DNA of 64,000 nt from Janthinobacterium sp. J1-1 (GCF_030944405.1 NZ_CP132339.1:6448001-6512000), one strand, 5' to 3'. Shown: positions 17,771 through 25,798, counted from the stretch's first letter. Notes: generated by a model not told the origin, from the sequence alone. Made by a program: numbers and translations.

Positions 17771-19312
17771 ATGACTGTCATAAAGCAAGAAGACCTGATC
17801 GAATCCGTCGCCGCAGCGTTGCAGTACATTAGCTACTACCACCCTGCTGATTACATCGAACACCTGGCGCGCGCCTACGAGTCCGAGCAGAGCCCGGCCG
17901 CGAAAGATGCGATTGCGCAAATCCTGACCAACTCGCGCATGTGCGCGGAAGGCAAGCGTCCTATCTGCCAGGACACGGGTATCGTCAACGTCTTCCTGAA
18001 AATCGGCATGGGCGTGCGCTTCGAGGGCTTTAGCGGCACCGTTACCGACGCCGTCAACGAAGGCGTGCGCCGCGCGTACAACTTCGACGACAACAAGCTG
18101 CGCGCCTCGATCGTGGCCGACCCGCATTTCGACCGCAAGAACACCAAGGACAACACGCCGGCCGTGGTGCACATGGAGCTGGTCGAAGGCAATACCGTCG
18201 ACGTCAAGGTCGCGGCCAAGGGTGGCGGCTCGGAAAACAAGTCGAAGATGATCATGATGAACCCGTCCGATTCGCTGGTGGACTGGGTCATGAAAACCGT
18301 GCCGACCATGGGCGCCGGCTGGTGCCCACCGGGCATGCTGGGTATCGGCATCGGTGGCACGGCCGAAAAAGCCATGCTGATGGCCAAGGAAGTGTTGATG
18401 GAAGACATCGACATGTACGAACTGAAACAGCGCGGCCCGCAGAACAAGCTGGAAGAACTGCGTATCGAACTGTGCGACAAGATCAACTCGCTGGGCATCG
18501 GCGCGCAAGGCCTGGGCGGCCTGACCACCGTGCTGGATGTGAAGATCATGATGCACCCGACCCACGCCGCCTCGAAGCCGGTCGCCATGATCCCGAACTG
18601 CGCCGCCACCCGCCACGGCCACTTCGTGCTGGACGGCTCGGGCCCTGCCTACATGACGCCGCCGCCGCTGTCGACCTGGCCTGACGTATCATGGGCGCCG
18701 GACACGGAAAAATCGAAACGCGTCGACCTCAATACCTTGACCAAGGAAGAAGTCGCTTCGTGGACGCCGGGCCAGACCCTGCTGCTGAACGGCAAGATGC
18801 TGACCGGCCGCGACGCCGCGCACAAGCGCATCCAGGACATGCTGGCCAAGGGCGAAGAATTGCCGGTGGACTTCAAGAACCGCGTGATCTACTACGTCGG
18901 CCCGGTCGATCCGGTGCGCGACGAAGTGGTCGGCCCGGCAGGCCCGACGACGGCTACCCGCATGGACAAGTTCACCGACATGATGCTGGAAAAAACCGGC
19001 CTGATCGCCATGATCGGCAAGGCCGAGCGCGGCCCGACGGCGATCGAATCGATCAAGAAACACCAGTCGGCCTACCTGATGGCCGTTGGCGGTTCGGCCT
19101 ACCTGGTGTCGAAAGCCATCAAGGGCGCGAAAGTGCTGGGCTTTGCCGACATGGGCATGGAAGCGATCTACGAGTTCGACGTGGTCGACATGCCGGTGAC
19201 AGTGGCGGTGGACTCGAAAGGCACTTCGGTGCACAACACGGGTCCGAAGGAATGGCAGGCCAAGATCGAGCAACTCAATAGCGTCAGCAAGATTCCCGTG
19301 ACGGTTGCTTAA
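17771..19312 (+). CDS. Fumarate hydratase, class I (iron-sulfur)
   Basis: 513 residues. Class I fumarases reversibly hydrate fumarate to malate in the citric acid cycle using an oxygen-labile [4Fe-4S] cluster. The N-terminal (alpha) region has CAEGKRPICQDTGIVNVFLKIG with a cluster cysteine, GGSENKSKMIMMNPSD and GAGWCPPGMLGIGIGG; further cysteines occur at NCAATRHGHF. The C-terminal (beta) domain has GPAGPTTATRMDKFTD and GKAERGPTAIESIKKH. The single-polypeptide length matches FumA/FumB. It is followed by a clear terminator. Neighbouring acs suggests coordinated acetate oxidation. Confidence 0.96.
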   Translation: MTVIKQEDLIESVAAALQYISYYHPADYIEHLARAYESEQSPAAKDAIAQILTNSRMCAEGKRPICQDTGIVNVFLKIGMGVRFEGFSGTVTDAVNEGVRRAYNFDDNKLRASIVADPHFDRKNTKDNTPAVVHMELVEGNTVDVKVAAKGGGSENKSKMIMMNPSDSLVDWVMKTVPTMGAGWCPPGMLGIGIGGTAEKAMLMAKEVLMEDIDMYELKQRGPQNKLEELRIELCDKINSLGIGAQGLGGLTTVLDVKIMMHPTHAASKPVAMIPNCAATRHGHFVLDGSGPAYMTPPPLSTWPDVSWAPDTEKSKRVDLNTLTKEEVASWTPGQTLLLNGKMLTGRDAAHKRIQDMLAKGEELPVDFKNRVIYYVGPVDPVRDEVVGPAGPTTATRMDKFTDMMLEKTGLIAMIGKAERGPTAIESIKKHQSAYLMAVGGSAYLVSKAIKGAKVLGFADMGMEAIYEFDVVDMPVTVAVDSKGTSVHNTGPKEWQAKIEQLNSVSKIPVTVA

Positions 19313-19327
19313 ACAGGCACTACCATG

Positions 19328-19363
19328 AACGCCGCGCGGCACACAGCTTGCGCGGCGTTTTTC
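19328..19363 (+). terminator. Terminator after fumarase
   Basis: AACGCCGCGC (19328-19337) pairs with GCGCGGCGTT (19350-19359) and is followed by TTTTT. It separates the fumarase and murI genes. Confidence 0.85.
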
Positions 19364-19386
19364 ATTTCCATCGGCCCCGGCTTACC

Positions 19387-20220
19387 ATGACTTTTACTTT
19401 ACGCGACGCCGCCATCGGCGTCTTCGACTCCGGCGTCGGCGGCCTGTCGGTGCTGCGCCATATCCGCGCGCAACTGCCGCACGAAGACCTGATCTACGTG
19501 GCCGACTCCGGCTACGCGCCGTATGGCGACAAGACCGAACAGCAGGTCATCGACCGTTCGCTGGCCGTCGCCGCCTATCTGGTGCAACAAGGCATCAAGG
19601 CACTGGTGGTGGCCTGCAACACGGCGACGATCGCCGCCATCAAGGCCCTGCGCGCGCGCTACCCCGAGCTGCCCATCGTCGGCGTGGAGCCGGGATTGAA
19701 ACCGGCGGCCGCCATCAGCCACAACGGCAAGATCGGCGTGCTGGCCACCGAGCGCACCCTGCGCGGAGAAAAATTGCTGGCCTTGCGCGAGCAGGTCAGC
19801 ACGGCCACCGGCGCCACCTTTTTGCTGCAGCCCTGCATCGGCCTGGTCGAACGCATCGAACAGTGCGCCATGGGCAATGAACCGGGCGACGCCACCAGCG
19901 CCATGCTGGAGCGCTACATCGCCCCGCTGCTGGCGCAAGGCGTCGACACCTTGGTGCTCGGTTGCACCCACTACCCTTTCGTGCAGGAAGCGATTACCCG
20001 CACCGTGCGCGCCCATACCCAGCAGCCGGTGACCCTGATCGATACCGGCGAAGCCGTGGCGCGCCAGCTGGCCCGTTTGCTGGATGCAGCCGGCCTGCGC
20101 CGCGACCTGAACCACGCGCCGCAACTGCAGGGCTACACCACCGCCGGCGTCGAGGCGTTGAGCACCGCGTTTGCCGGTTTGCTGGACTGGCATCCGCCCG
20201 TGGCACACCTGTCTATCTAG
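19387..20220 (+). CDS. murI: Glutamate racemase
   Basis: 277 residues. It interconverts L- and D-glutamate to supply D-Glu for peptidoglycan in the cytoplasm. The N-terminal IGVFDSGVGGLSVL and YVADSGYAPYG motifs are diagnostic. The two catalytic cysteines are in VVACNTATI and LVLGCTHYPF. The start at 19387 (MTFTLRDAAIGVFDSG) fits the family; an in-frame ATG at 19348 lies in the preceding terminator stem and is unlikely. It is a single gene between the fumarase terminator and tRNA-His. Confidence 0.96.
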   Translation: MTFTLRDAAIGVFDSGVGGLSVLRHIRAQLPHEDLIYVADSGYAPYGDKTEQQVIDRSLAVAAYLVQQGIKALVVACNTATIAAIKALRARYPELPIVGVEPGLKPAAAISHNGKIGVLATERTLRGEKLLALREQVSTATGATFLLQPCIGLVERIEQCAMGNEPGDATSAMLERYIAPLLAQGVDTLVLGCTHYPFVQEAITRTVRAHTQQPVTLIDTGEAVARQLARLLDAAGLRRDLNHAPQLQGYTTAGVEALSTAFAGLLDWHPPVAHLSI

Positions 20221-20355
20221 GGGAAACCAGGCGTTTTCAGGCAATCTTTCGAATAATTAAAAAAGACTGCATTTAGATTTGCCACTTCGCCGAGTTCTTT
20301 GTATAATTCGGCACCTGTTCAGCAAAACACTCGCTGAACTAGCAGTAAGACAGTG

Positions 20356-20431
20356 GTGGCTGTAGCTCAGTTGGTAGAGTCCAGGATTGTGATTCCTGTT
20401 GTCGTGGGTTCGAGCCCCATCAGCCACCCCA
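20356..20431 (+). tRNA. tRNA-His (anticodon GTG)
   Basis: The acceptor stem GTGGCTG pairs with CAGCCAC, the D arm is AGCTCAGTTGGTAGAG, the anticodon loop is ATTGTGATT in the stem CCAGG/CCTG, the T-loop is GGGTTCGAGCCCC, and the discriminator C is followed by encoded CCA. At 76 bases it is a normal histidine tRNA. Its 3' half is the left attachment site of the integrative element; the gene remains intact. Confidence 0.96.
20382..20431 (+). repeat. attL: 50-bp 3' half of tRNA-His
   Basis: Bases 20382-20431 are identical to 25007-25056. They cover the anticodon arm to the CCA end of tRNA-His, the typical target of tyrosine integrases. The tRNA-proximal copy completes the functional gene. Confidence 0.95.
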
Positions 20432-20453
20432 CAGAATGCGTAGGAAAATCAAA

Positions 20454-20486
20454 GGGTTACACGCTTCGGCTTGTAACCCTTTTTTC
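20454..20486 (+). terminator. Hairpin with T-run just after tRNA-His
   Basis: GGGTTACA (20455-20462) pairs with TGTAACCC (20472-20479) around a TTCG-containing loop and is followed by TTTTTT. It belongs to the element, not the host locus, and may end the tRNA-His transcript after integration. Its arms also resemble the TGTAACC motif of the arm-type sites. Confidence 0.65.
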
Positions 20487-20507
20487 TTACCGCCTCCGCT
20501 TTAGCGC

Positions 20508-20531
20508 TCCATGTAACCGCTGTGTAACCCG
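20508..20531 (+). repeat. 24-bp direct repeat, left (probable integrase arm site)
   Basis: Identical to 24859-24882. It contains TGTAACCG and TGTAACCC spaced eleven bases apart, that is one helical turn, as expected for paired arm-type binding sites of a tyrosine recombinase. Confidence 0.7.
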
Positions 20532-20669
20532 ATTTAATAAATCCTCGCGGCCTTATTGCATTCTCGCCATGATGGCGGGCAAGAGCACATTTCAAACGCA
20601 GGTTAGTTCTCCATTTGTGGAGCCAAACGCGCGCGCACGCGAGGGACCGGGCTTGTTTGCCACTGCTTG

Positions 20670-21890
20670 TCATGCAATAGCACTTTCTACCTGGCGTCCA
20701 ACGCCTTCCAGCGCGACACGAACCGAAGCGATGACGGCAGACTTGCAGGATGCTTTGACTGTCGGTTTGATAAATTCTCCCAGTGCTTCGGACCATTGAC
20801 CGGCTGGCCGTTCGTCATCGCGCTCACGCTGATAATCTCCTTCGGTGCCGGTCGGCTGTGGGTGTGTTGCTGTCACTGCGGACATTTTCGGTGATGAACT
20901 GGCGGTGCTACTCATGCTGAACGGCTCCATCTCTTCACGGCGAATAGATGCGCTGTCTGTGATTGCGATTGCTGGTGCTGGTGGCTGGTCTTGAGTGGCT
21001 TGCTGCGGCTCGTTTGGCGGTGGAAATGATGGCGAGAATTTGGCGAACCCTACACAGGATAGGGTTTGCCCTTTTTCGGGCGCTGTGGAACCGTCGAACC
21101 CTATAGGCTTCTTCTTGCCGAACCCTATAGGTTTTCCCGGCTTGCATGGCTTCGTCATCATCTTGACAAAGTCGCCCTTGACGGCTGTCGGTGTCGGCAT
21201 GGTCAAGCCTAGCGCCAGCAGCAACGGTGCAGGATTGCCCAGGTGTGGCGTCAGCAGCGCCAGCAGCACGGCAGCAGAAAGCCCGCTATTCGCTTCCAGC
21301 ACATCAAACGCGGAATCTATCGCTTGCTGCCGTGTCGCGGCGCTGGGGCGCTTCTGTGCCGTTTGGCGGGCCAGTCCGTACCGTTGCCCTATCTGTCCGT
21401 AAAAGTCGGCTTGCATGGCTTGCAGCTTGGCGCGACCTCCCATTAAGTCGCTGCCAACCATCCGGCCATTAACCAGCGGCAGCAGTAGGACATGGCAATG
21501 TGGCGCGGCTTCGTCGTTGTGGACGATGGCGCTGATAACCGGCGCGGCGAAGTATTGCCCCGCCCACTGTGCCGACTCATTAAAAAAACAGTCATGGTCG
21601 ATGGGCGAATCAGACGGCAAGCTGAAAATAATTTCAAGCGCCCTCACGGCGTCCTTGCGCATCACCTTGATTCCAGCCGCATCCATCAACGCTTGCGCCT
21701 CACTTGCCACTGCTGCGGCTGTTCCGTGTCCACGCAAGACGCGATTCAAGCTAACTCGCGTCGGGTCAATGCGGCCATCTGACTTGGCTCCAAGTTCGGC
21801 CACTATCTCGCGGCAGTTGTGACGGGCGGCCACCTCGATAATGGCCTTGCCGGTCAGCTTCTTGATGCGCAGGAATTGGGCGTGCATCAT
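20670..21890 (-). CDS. MobV/Pre-type relaxase
   Basis: 406 residues. The relaxase core has VHNDEAAPHCHVLLLPL (about residues 123-139), matching the HxDE...PHxH metal/catalytic motif of MobV (plasmid recombination enzyme) proteins, with an N-terminal helix-rich region beginning MMHAQFLRIKKLTGK. It would nick an origin of transfer and lead single-strand transfer. The C-terminal third is Pro/Ala/Ser-rich and low in complexity. The start is an ATGATG that overlaps the stop of a 34-codon gene, so the three genes here are translationally coupled. It is the last gene before attL. Confidence 0.82.
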   Translation of the reverse strand: MMHAQFLRIKKLTGKAIIEVAARHNCREIVAELGAKSDGRIDPTRVSLNRVLRGHGTAAAVASEAQALMDAAGIKVMRKDAVRALEIIFSLPSDSPIDHDCFFNESAQWAGQYFAAPVISAIVHNDEAAPHCHVLLLPLVNGRMVGSDLMGGRAKLQAMQADFYGQIGQRYGLARQTAQKRPSAATRQQAIDSAFDVLEANSGLSAAVLLALLTPHLGNPAPLLLALGLTMPTPTAVKGDFVKMMTKPCKPGKPIGFGKKKPIGFDGSTAPEKGQTLSCVGFAKFSPSFPPPNEPQQATQDQPPAPAIAITDSASIRREEMEPFSMSSTASSSPKMSAVTATHPQPTGTEGDYQRERDDERPAGQWSEALGEFIKPTVKASCKSAVIASVRVALEGVGRQVESAIA

Positions 21891-21991
21891 ACGCGCCCCC
21901 AGGTTATCAGTGCCAGCAGCGCAACCAGTGCTGCAATGTCAGGCGGCACCAGCGCCAGCACGCGGACCAATTCCAAAGCGGCGCGGCTCAT
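21887..21991 (-). CDS. 34-residue hydrophobic peptide between HTH and relaxase genes
   Basis: The reading frame starts ATG at 21991, overlapping the TGA of the HTH gene (ATGA), and ends TGA overlapping the relaxase start. The peptide runs MSRAALELVRVLALVPPD followed by IAALVALLALITWGRV, a single predicted membrane segment. AAAGG lies upstream within the HTH gene. The double stop/start overlap argues that it is real. It may be a membrane anchor or accessory of the mobilization protein; no family is recognised. Confidence 0.6.
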   Translation of the reverse strand: MSRAALELVRVLALVPPDIAALVALLALITWGRV

Positions 21992-22347
21992 GGCTTGGCC
22001 TTTGCATCGCGCTTGCGCAACCAGACATTGACGGCTCGGCGGTCGTCGTCGTCAAGTTCATAGATGCCAAACTTGATTGGGTAGCCGTCGCGGTCTATTC
22101 CCGGCGTCAGTTGACAGTGAAAGCGCAGGCCACGGCGGCGCAATTCAGCGATAAGCTCAGGCCCGTTTGATGCGCCCGCAATGCGGTCGATTTCCTCGCG
22201 CTTCCTTGAGCGAATCATTGCCGACTGAATCACGCGCAGGTGTCGCGGATTATCCGTGCCGGTGAATTTGCGAACGGCCTTTGCTGTAGAAGCCTCGGTG
22301 TCGCCAAGGTCCAATTCTGCCATCAGTGGGAGTTGGGCCTTTTTCAT
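21988..22347 (-). CDS. Winged-HTH domain protein of the element
   Basis: 119 residues. The central part (GASNGPELIAELRRRGLRFHCQLTPGIDRDGYPIKFG in outline) matches the helix-turn-helix domain common in phage and island proteins in which a recognition helix precedes a basic strand pair and a D-R-D-G turn. It probably regulates the element. It starts with GGGGG as a possible ribosome-binding site, overlaps the Xis-like gene stop by one base (TAATG), and its own stop overlaps the next small gene. A role in replication or excision control is an inference. Confidence 0.65.
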   Translation of the reverse strand: MKKAQLPLMAELDLGDTEASTAKAVRKFTGTDNPRHLRVIQSAMIRSRKREEIDRIAGASNGPELIAELRRRGLRFHCQLTPGIDRDGYPIKFGIYELDDDDRRAVNVWLRKRDAKAKP

Positions 22348-22556
22348 TACAGCCCCCCGTTCAACAAGCGGCGAATGTCAGCCGTTGCCCATGCGAGGCG
22401 GCCCATGATACGAACCGGGCGCAGCGGCCCATTTTCAAGGCAGGCCCAGGCGCGCAGTGTTTGCGCCTTGCGGTTCAGGTGGAAGGCAGCGCACACGGTG
22501 TCTATGTGGCTGCGGTTCTCTTGGTCAAGCGGGAGGAAGTTTTGAGCGTTTTGCAT
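22347..22556 (-). CDS. AlpA/Xis-like small DNA-binding protein
   Basis: 69 residues from the ATG at 22556, preceded by AAGGTG; a GTG three codons upstream lies within that site and is unlikely. The sequence HIDTVCAAFHLNRKAQTLRAWACLENGPLRPVRIMGRLAW in outline has the MerR-like winged helix pattern (helix, helix, then RxxGRLxW wing) seen in excisionases and AlpA regulators. It probably directs excision of the element or activates the integrase. It is coupled to the HTH gene downstream. Confidence 0.7.
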   Translation of the reverse strand: MQNAQNFLPLDQENRSHIDTVCAAFHLNRKAQTLRAWACLENGPLRPVRIMGRLAWATADIRRLLNGGL

Positions 22557-22675
22557 TTGAATCACCTTTTCGCATCGCTGCGTGTTGAAGATGACTCATT
22601 GGAAACTGGGGTGCTAGTGGGGGCGCAAGTGTGGGGATGTGGGGTATTTGACTGGGGCCGTAGGGAATTTTCGCC

Positions 22676-23392
22676 TTACTTCGTCGCAAATTTACTATGG
22701 TCCGCCATTCGCACCCGCTCAGGGTCACATGCACGTGCCGCCTTCCATGCGCCATCAAAGGGGTCGGAGCCTGCCCCGAACAGGTCAGGATGTAATTCCT
22801 TGCAGTGGTTCCTTAGCAATTTCTTCCCGCCTGTTGGAATTTCCAGAGGGTTGTAATTCATCGCAGCGATAGCCGCTAATATTGCTATGATTTGCCTCTC
22901 TCGTTTGGGCAATCCGGAGTCATCTGATTGTGGAAACGCTGGGCCAAGCGATGCCATAACACCATAAAGCGCACCGGCATTCAGCACCGGAACCGGCAAC
23001 GCAGCGCCGGGAAACTCGCGCGGCAGTCTCCATTTTGGCGTGCAAAATTCGGCAAGGTGCGCAATGTCGGCAAGGCGCACGCGGGTTTCCCTTATTGGAT
23101 TTGCTACGGCTACATGCCTTAGCTCCCCGTGCTCTGACATGTGCGCAATAGCGATGGAAATACGTTCATCAAAATCACTGCCATATCCTTCCAAATACTC
23201 AATGAGCGACGGAGGCAGATTCAGCGATAGCGCTACGGCCTCACGCAATGGCACAACTGGGAGGTTACGATACAGTGCCCAGTTAGGGCGTTCTGACCAT
23301 CGCGCTCTCGCTATTTTCATTTCGATACGAAATAGTGCATTCCCGGATTGCGGTTCCATCGGCTCCTTCGGGTCGGGTATTTTCTCTGCCAA
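22676..23392 (-). CDS. Hypothetical protein of the integrative element
   Basis: About 238 residues from a TTG at 23392, chosen because AAGGAG lies exactly six bases upstream; the frame can be extended five codons to another TTG without such a site. The middle region PNWALYRNLPVVPLREAVALSL and DFDERISIAIAHMSEHGEL look like a compact helical protein. The C-terminal part (ERQIIAILAAIAAMNYNPLEIPTGGKK) resembles the tail of proteins of unknown function often found beside integrases in proteobacterial islands. No catalytic motif is seen. It could be the cargo or a replication/regulatory factor. Confidence 0.6.
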   Translation of the reverse strand: MAEKIPDPKEPMEPQSGNALFRIEMKIARARWSERPNWALYRNLPVVPLREAVALSLNLPPSLIEYLEGYGSDFDERISIAIAHMSEHGELRHVAVANPIRETRVRLADIAHLAEFCTPKWRLPREFPGAALPVPVLNAGALYGVMASLGPAFPQSDDSGLPKRERQIIAILAAIAAMNYNPLEIPTGGKKLLRNHCKELHPDLFGAGSDPFDGAWKAARACDPERVRMADHSKFATK

Positions 23393-23505
23393 AGCACGCT
23401 CCTTCAAGCGCCTTCATTTTGAAATGGGGCACCAGGCAGGCGGTGAAGGAATCCGCTTTTCTCCCCGTCGAGATAGTCTGGCGCTTTGAACTGTTGCCCG
23501 ATACG

Positions 23506-24837
23506 TCAGGCGACGGCCACCACGCGCAGGCCCGGTGTAACTGGTACAAAGTCGATAGCGGCCTGTTCCAGCATCCACGCTTCAATCTTGACGTGCCACA
23601 TGCGCAGCAGGTCGAGCGGGCGGCGGCGGTAGTGCTTTTCGGCTATGGCGCTCGGCTTGTGTCCCATGACTTGCGCCACCACACCCGCCGGTGTCTCGGT
23701 CCATTCCGCCAGTGAGCCAAACGAACGGCGCAAGCCATGCAAGGTAAGGTCAGGCAGTCCGGCGGCAATCAATGCGCGCTTGTGCCCTGGCGTTGGCTCT
23801 GCAAGCTGTCCATTCGCAGACGTGGGGCTTGAGAACACCCATTCATTGCAGCGCGGCAGCGCGGCCAGCAGGTGCGCCACATAGGGGCATAGCGGTATCG
23901 TGCGCTCTCCTTCCACCTTGTCACGGATAGTCATGCTCAACCATTGAAAATCCACATCCTCCCAGCGCAGCGCGGCAAGCTCGCGGCGGCGTGCGCCAGT
24001 GAGTAACAAGGATTGCAGGTATGCCGATTGCACTAGGTTGCCCATTTCACGCACCGCTTTGAACCACGGCGCAAGCTGTTCGCGTTGCAGGCTGTCGCCT
24101 TCCTTGGCGTTCTTACTCGGCAGTTCGTCGCGTACTTGTTGCGCCTTGCAAGCGCCAGCAGGCACCAGGCCCGCATACTCGGCCTGTGAATCGCACCAGT
24201 TGACGAACACGGACAGCAGGCGGAACGACAAGGCGGCTTGCGTCGGGCGGGCTTCGGCTTCGGCTGCCAGCCATGCACCGATGCGCTTGCCGGTTAGGTC
24301 AGACAATCGCACGTCAAGCAATGAGGCCAGCGGCCCCGGCTCGGTCAAGCCCTTGCCCCGGACCTTTTGCACGCCACCGGCACGCACGACGTTTTCATGG
24401 TCGCGTATGTGCCACTCGCTCCACCGTTTGCGGCGTGATTCGACGTATAGCGGCCAGACAGTGCCAAGCGTCAGCGTTTCCTGTGTGTTTTGAATTTGTT
24501 TCGCTTCCGCTTCCGCCTGTTTGGCGTCGCGGGCGGCTTGCTCGGCTTCCAGCCCTGCGGCCTTGACTTGGCGGGGGTCTTGTCCGTTGTCGATGATGAC
24601 TTTCAAACGGCGCGCTTCGGCTTGCGCTTCCAGAATCGACCACGTGCCGGGCGCACCGATGGTTATGCGTATGGCCGCCCCGTTCAGCTTTGCCTGAAAC
24701 ATGTAGGACTTGGCCCCCTTGGCCGTTGCACGAAGCCCTAAGCCCGGTGAAATTGAGTCCCACAGGAAAGATTGGTTCTTGCCGTCTTCACACTGAAAGC
24801 CATCAACCCGGCCGGCAGTAAATTTAACTTTTGCCAT
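23506..24837 (-). CDS. int: Tyrosine recombinase (phage-type integrase)
   Basis: 443 residues. An N-terminal DUF4102-like arm-binding domain (FTAGRVDGFQCEDGKNQSFLW, then GLGLRATAKGAKSYMFQ) is followed by a SAM-like core-binding domain and a catalytic domain with the first Arg in TGARRRELAALRW, HGLRRSFGSL (His-x-x-Arg), GHKPSAIAEKHY with the second His and the nucleophilic Tyr. All catalytic residues are present. The ATG at 24837 follows GGAGTGG; an upstream TTG at 24858 would fall inside the 24-bp repeat. It lies beside attR, pointing inward, as usual for tRNA-targeting elements. Confidence 0.95.
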   Translation of the reverse strand: MAKVKFTAGRVDGFQCEDGKNQSFLWDSISPGLGLRATAKGAKSYMFQAKLNGAAIRITIGAPGTWSILEAQAEARRLKVIIDNGQDPRQVKAAGLEAEQAARDAKQAEAEAKQIQNTQETLTLGTVWPLYVESRRKRWSEWHIRDHENVVRAGGVQKVRGKGLTEPGPLASLLDVRLSDLTGKRIGAWLAAEAEARPTQAALSFRLLSVFVNWCDSQAEYAGLVPAGACKAQQVRDELPSKNAKEGDSLQREQLAPWFKAVREMGNLVQSAYLQSLLLTGARRRELAALRWEDVDFQWLSMTIRDKVEGERTIPLCPYVAHLLAALPRCNEWVFSSPTSANGQLAEPTPGHKRALIAAGLPDLTLHGLRRSFGSLAEWTETPAGVVAQVMGHKPSAIAEKHYRRRPLDLLRMWHVKIEAWMLEQAAIDFVPVTPGLRVVAVA

Positions 24838-24858
24838 CGCTGACCACTCCTTGCGCAA

Positions 24859-24882
24859 TCCATGTAACCGCTGTGTAACCCG
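24859..24882 (+). repeat. 24-bp direct repeat, right (probable integrase arm site)
   Basis: Identical to 20508-20531 and in the same orientation. It lies just upstream of the integrase start, so binding there could also repress the integrase promoter. Confidence 0.7.
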
Positions 24883-25006
24883 GATTGGAGTATATCAATC
24901 AACATAGTTCAATGCAAACAAGTGGGAAGAAAACCATAAGTCATTGATTTTTAATGAATCAGTGAAATTCAGGCGTGTGAATCAACAACAATAAATGGCA
25001 TTTATT

Positions 25007-25056
25007 CAGGATTGTGATTCCTGTTGTCGTGGGTTCGAGCCCCATCAGCCACCCCA
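25007..25056 (+). repeat. attR: duplicate of the tRNA-His 3' half
   Basis: The 50-bp copy is identical to attL. It lacks the 5' half of the tRNA and is therefore not a gene; an automated scan may call a partial tRNA here. Confidence 0.95.
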
Positions 25057-25069
25057 AAGAATAAAGATG

Positions 25070-25095
25070 AGCCCGGTTTTCGAACCGGGCTTTTT
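25070..25095 (+). terminator. Original tRNA-His terminator, displaced by the element
   Basis: AGCCCGGTT-TTCG-AACCGGGCT (25070-25091) is followed by TTTTT, 14 bases after attR. Before integration it would have followed tRNA-His directly. Confidence 0.85.
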
Positions 25096-25134
25096 CTATT
25101 CCGGCGCCGGTTTTTCCAACACCCTCTGCACACG

Positions 25135-25159
25135 CAAAAAAGCCGGCACGCAGCCGGCT
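25135..25159 (-). terminator. Terminator of the response-regulator gene
   Basis: AGCCGGC (25141-25147) pairs with GCCGGCT (25153-25159); on the minus strand a T-run follows from the A-run at 25135-25141. Confidence 0.85.
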
Positions 25160-25182
25160 TCTCTTCTTTCACGCCACGCTGT

Positions 25183-25614
25183 TTATGCCGCCAGCACCGA
25201 CTGCACCGTCGTCGCCAGGTCTTCCATGCGTACCGGCTTGACGAGGAAATGGCGGAAGCCGACCGTCAGCGCGTCGTCCATATACATCGGCAGGCTGTGG
25301 CCGGTGACGGCGACCAGCACGGCGTTGGCGGTCTCCGGGTTGTTGCGCAGGCGGCGGCCGATTTCGATGCCGCTGATGCCGGGCATTTCGATGTCCAGGT
25401 AGACGGCGTCGGGCACGCATTGCTTGACTTGCTCGACCGCCATTTGCCAGTTGCGCACCACCACCACGTTATGGCCAAAGGTTTCCAGCAGCATGGCCAG
25501 CGACTCGCCCACTTCCTGGTTGTCGTCGACCACCAGCAAATTCAGTTTGCGGGCCGGTGCGGCGGACTCGCCCTGGCGGCGTTCCATGGACGTATTTTCA
25601 ATTGTTTGGCTCAT
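25183..25614 (-). CDS. Single-domain response regulator (receiver)
   Basis: 143 residues from the ATG at 25614; the frame stays open further upstream but only antisense to the receptor. The receiver fold shows LLVVDDNQEVGESLAML (acidic pair), YLDIEMPGISGIEI with the phospho-acceptor Asp, AVTGHS (Thr switch) and the conserved Lys in FLVKPVRME. There is no DNA-binding or enzymatic output domain, so it probably acts by protein interaction, for example with a hybrid kinase. No kinase gene is nearby. It is divergent from the FecA-like receptor, but a functional link is not evident. No strong ribosome-binding site is seen at 25614 or at the alternative ATG 25587. Confidence 0.85.
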   Translation of the reverse strand: MSQTIENTSMERRQGESAAPARKLNLLVVDDNQEVGESLAMLLETFGHNVVVVRNWQMAVEQVKQCVPDAVYLDIEMPGISGIEIGRRLRNNPETANAVLVAVTGHSLPMYMDDALTVGFRHFLVKPVRMEDLATTVQSVLAA

Positions 25615-25749
25615 GTCGGTGTGGTTTCTGGCGTCGGCGAAAACGGCAGTATACAAGAAGGGGCGCTTGCACACCGCACGCAAGCCATCTGGCGCGCAGG
25701 CAAGGCGCGTACCACGGCCACAACAGCCACGCAAAGGCCGATTGACGGC

Positions 25750-25768
25750 GAGAATGAGAATCACTATC
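25750..25768 (+). promoter_or_regulatory. Fur box upstream of the FecA-like receptor
   Basis: The 19-base site GAGAATGAGAATCACTATC matches 16 of 19 positions of the classical Fur consensus. It lies 30 bases before the receptor start, so iron-dependent repression by Fur is likely. Confidence 0.8.
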
Positions 25769-25798
25769 ATCCAGTCCCCTGTCATCGGAGATACCGCC

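Larger units (their letters stand above)
20382..25056. mobile_element. Integrative mobilizable element in tRNA-His
   Basis: A 4.6-kb insertion bounded by 50-bp direct repeats of the tRNA-His 3' half. All genes run on the minus strand: integrase, a hypothetical protein, an Xis/AlpA-like protein, an HTH protein, a 34-residue membrane peptide and a MobV-type relaxase. There is no type IV secretion system, so transfer would need a helper. Both ends carry a 24-bp direct repeat that looks like integrase arm sites. No cargo or defence gene is recognised, except possibly the 22676 hypothetical. Confidence 0.92.

Noticed and set aside
25007..25056. A second tRNA-His gene
   Set aside because: Only the 3' half is present; it is the right attachment site of the integrative element.
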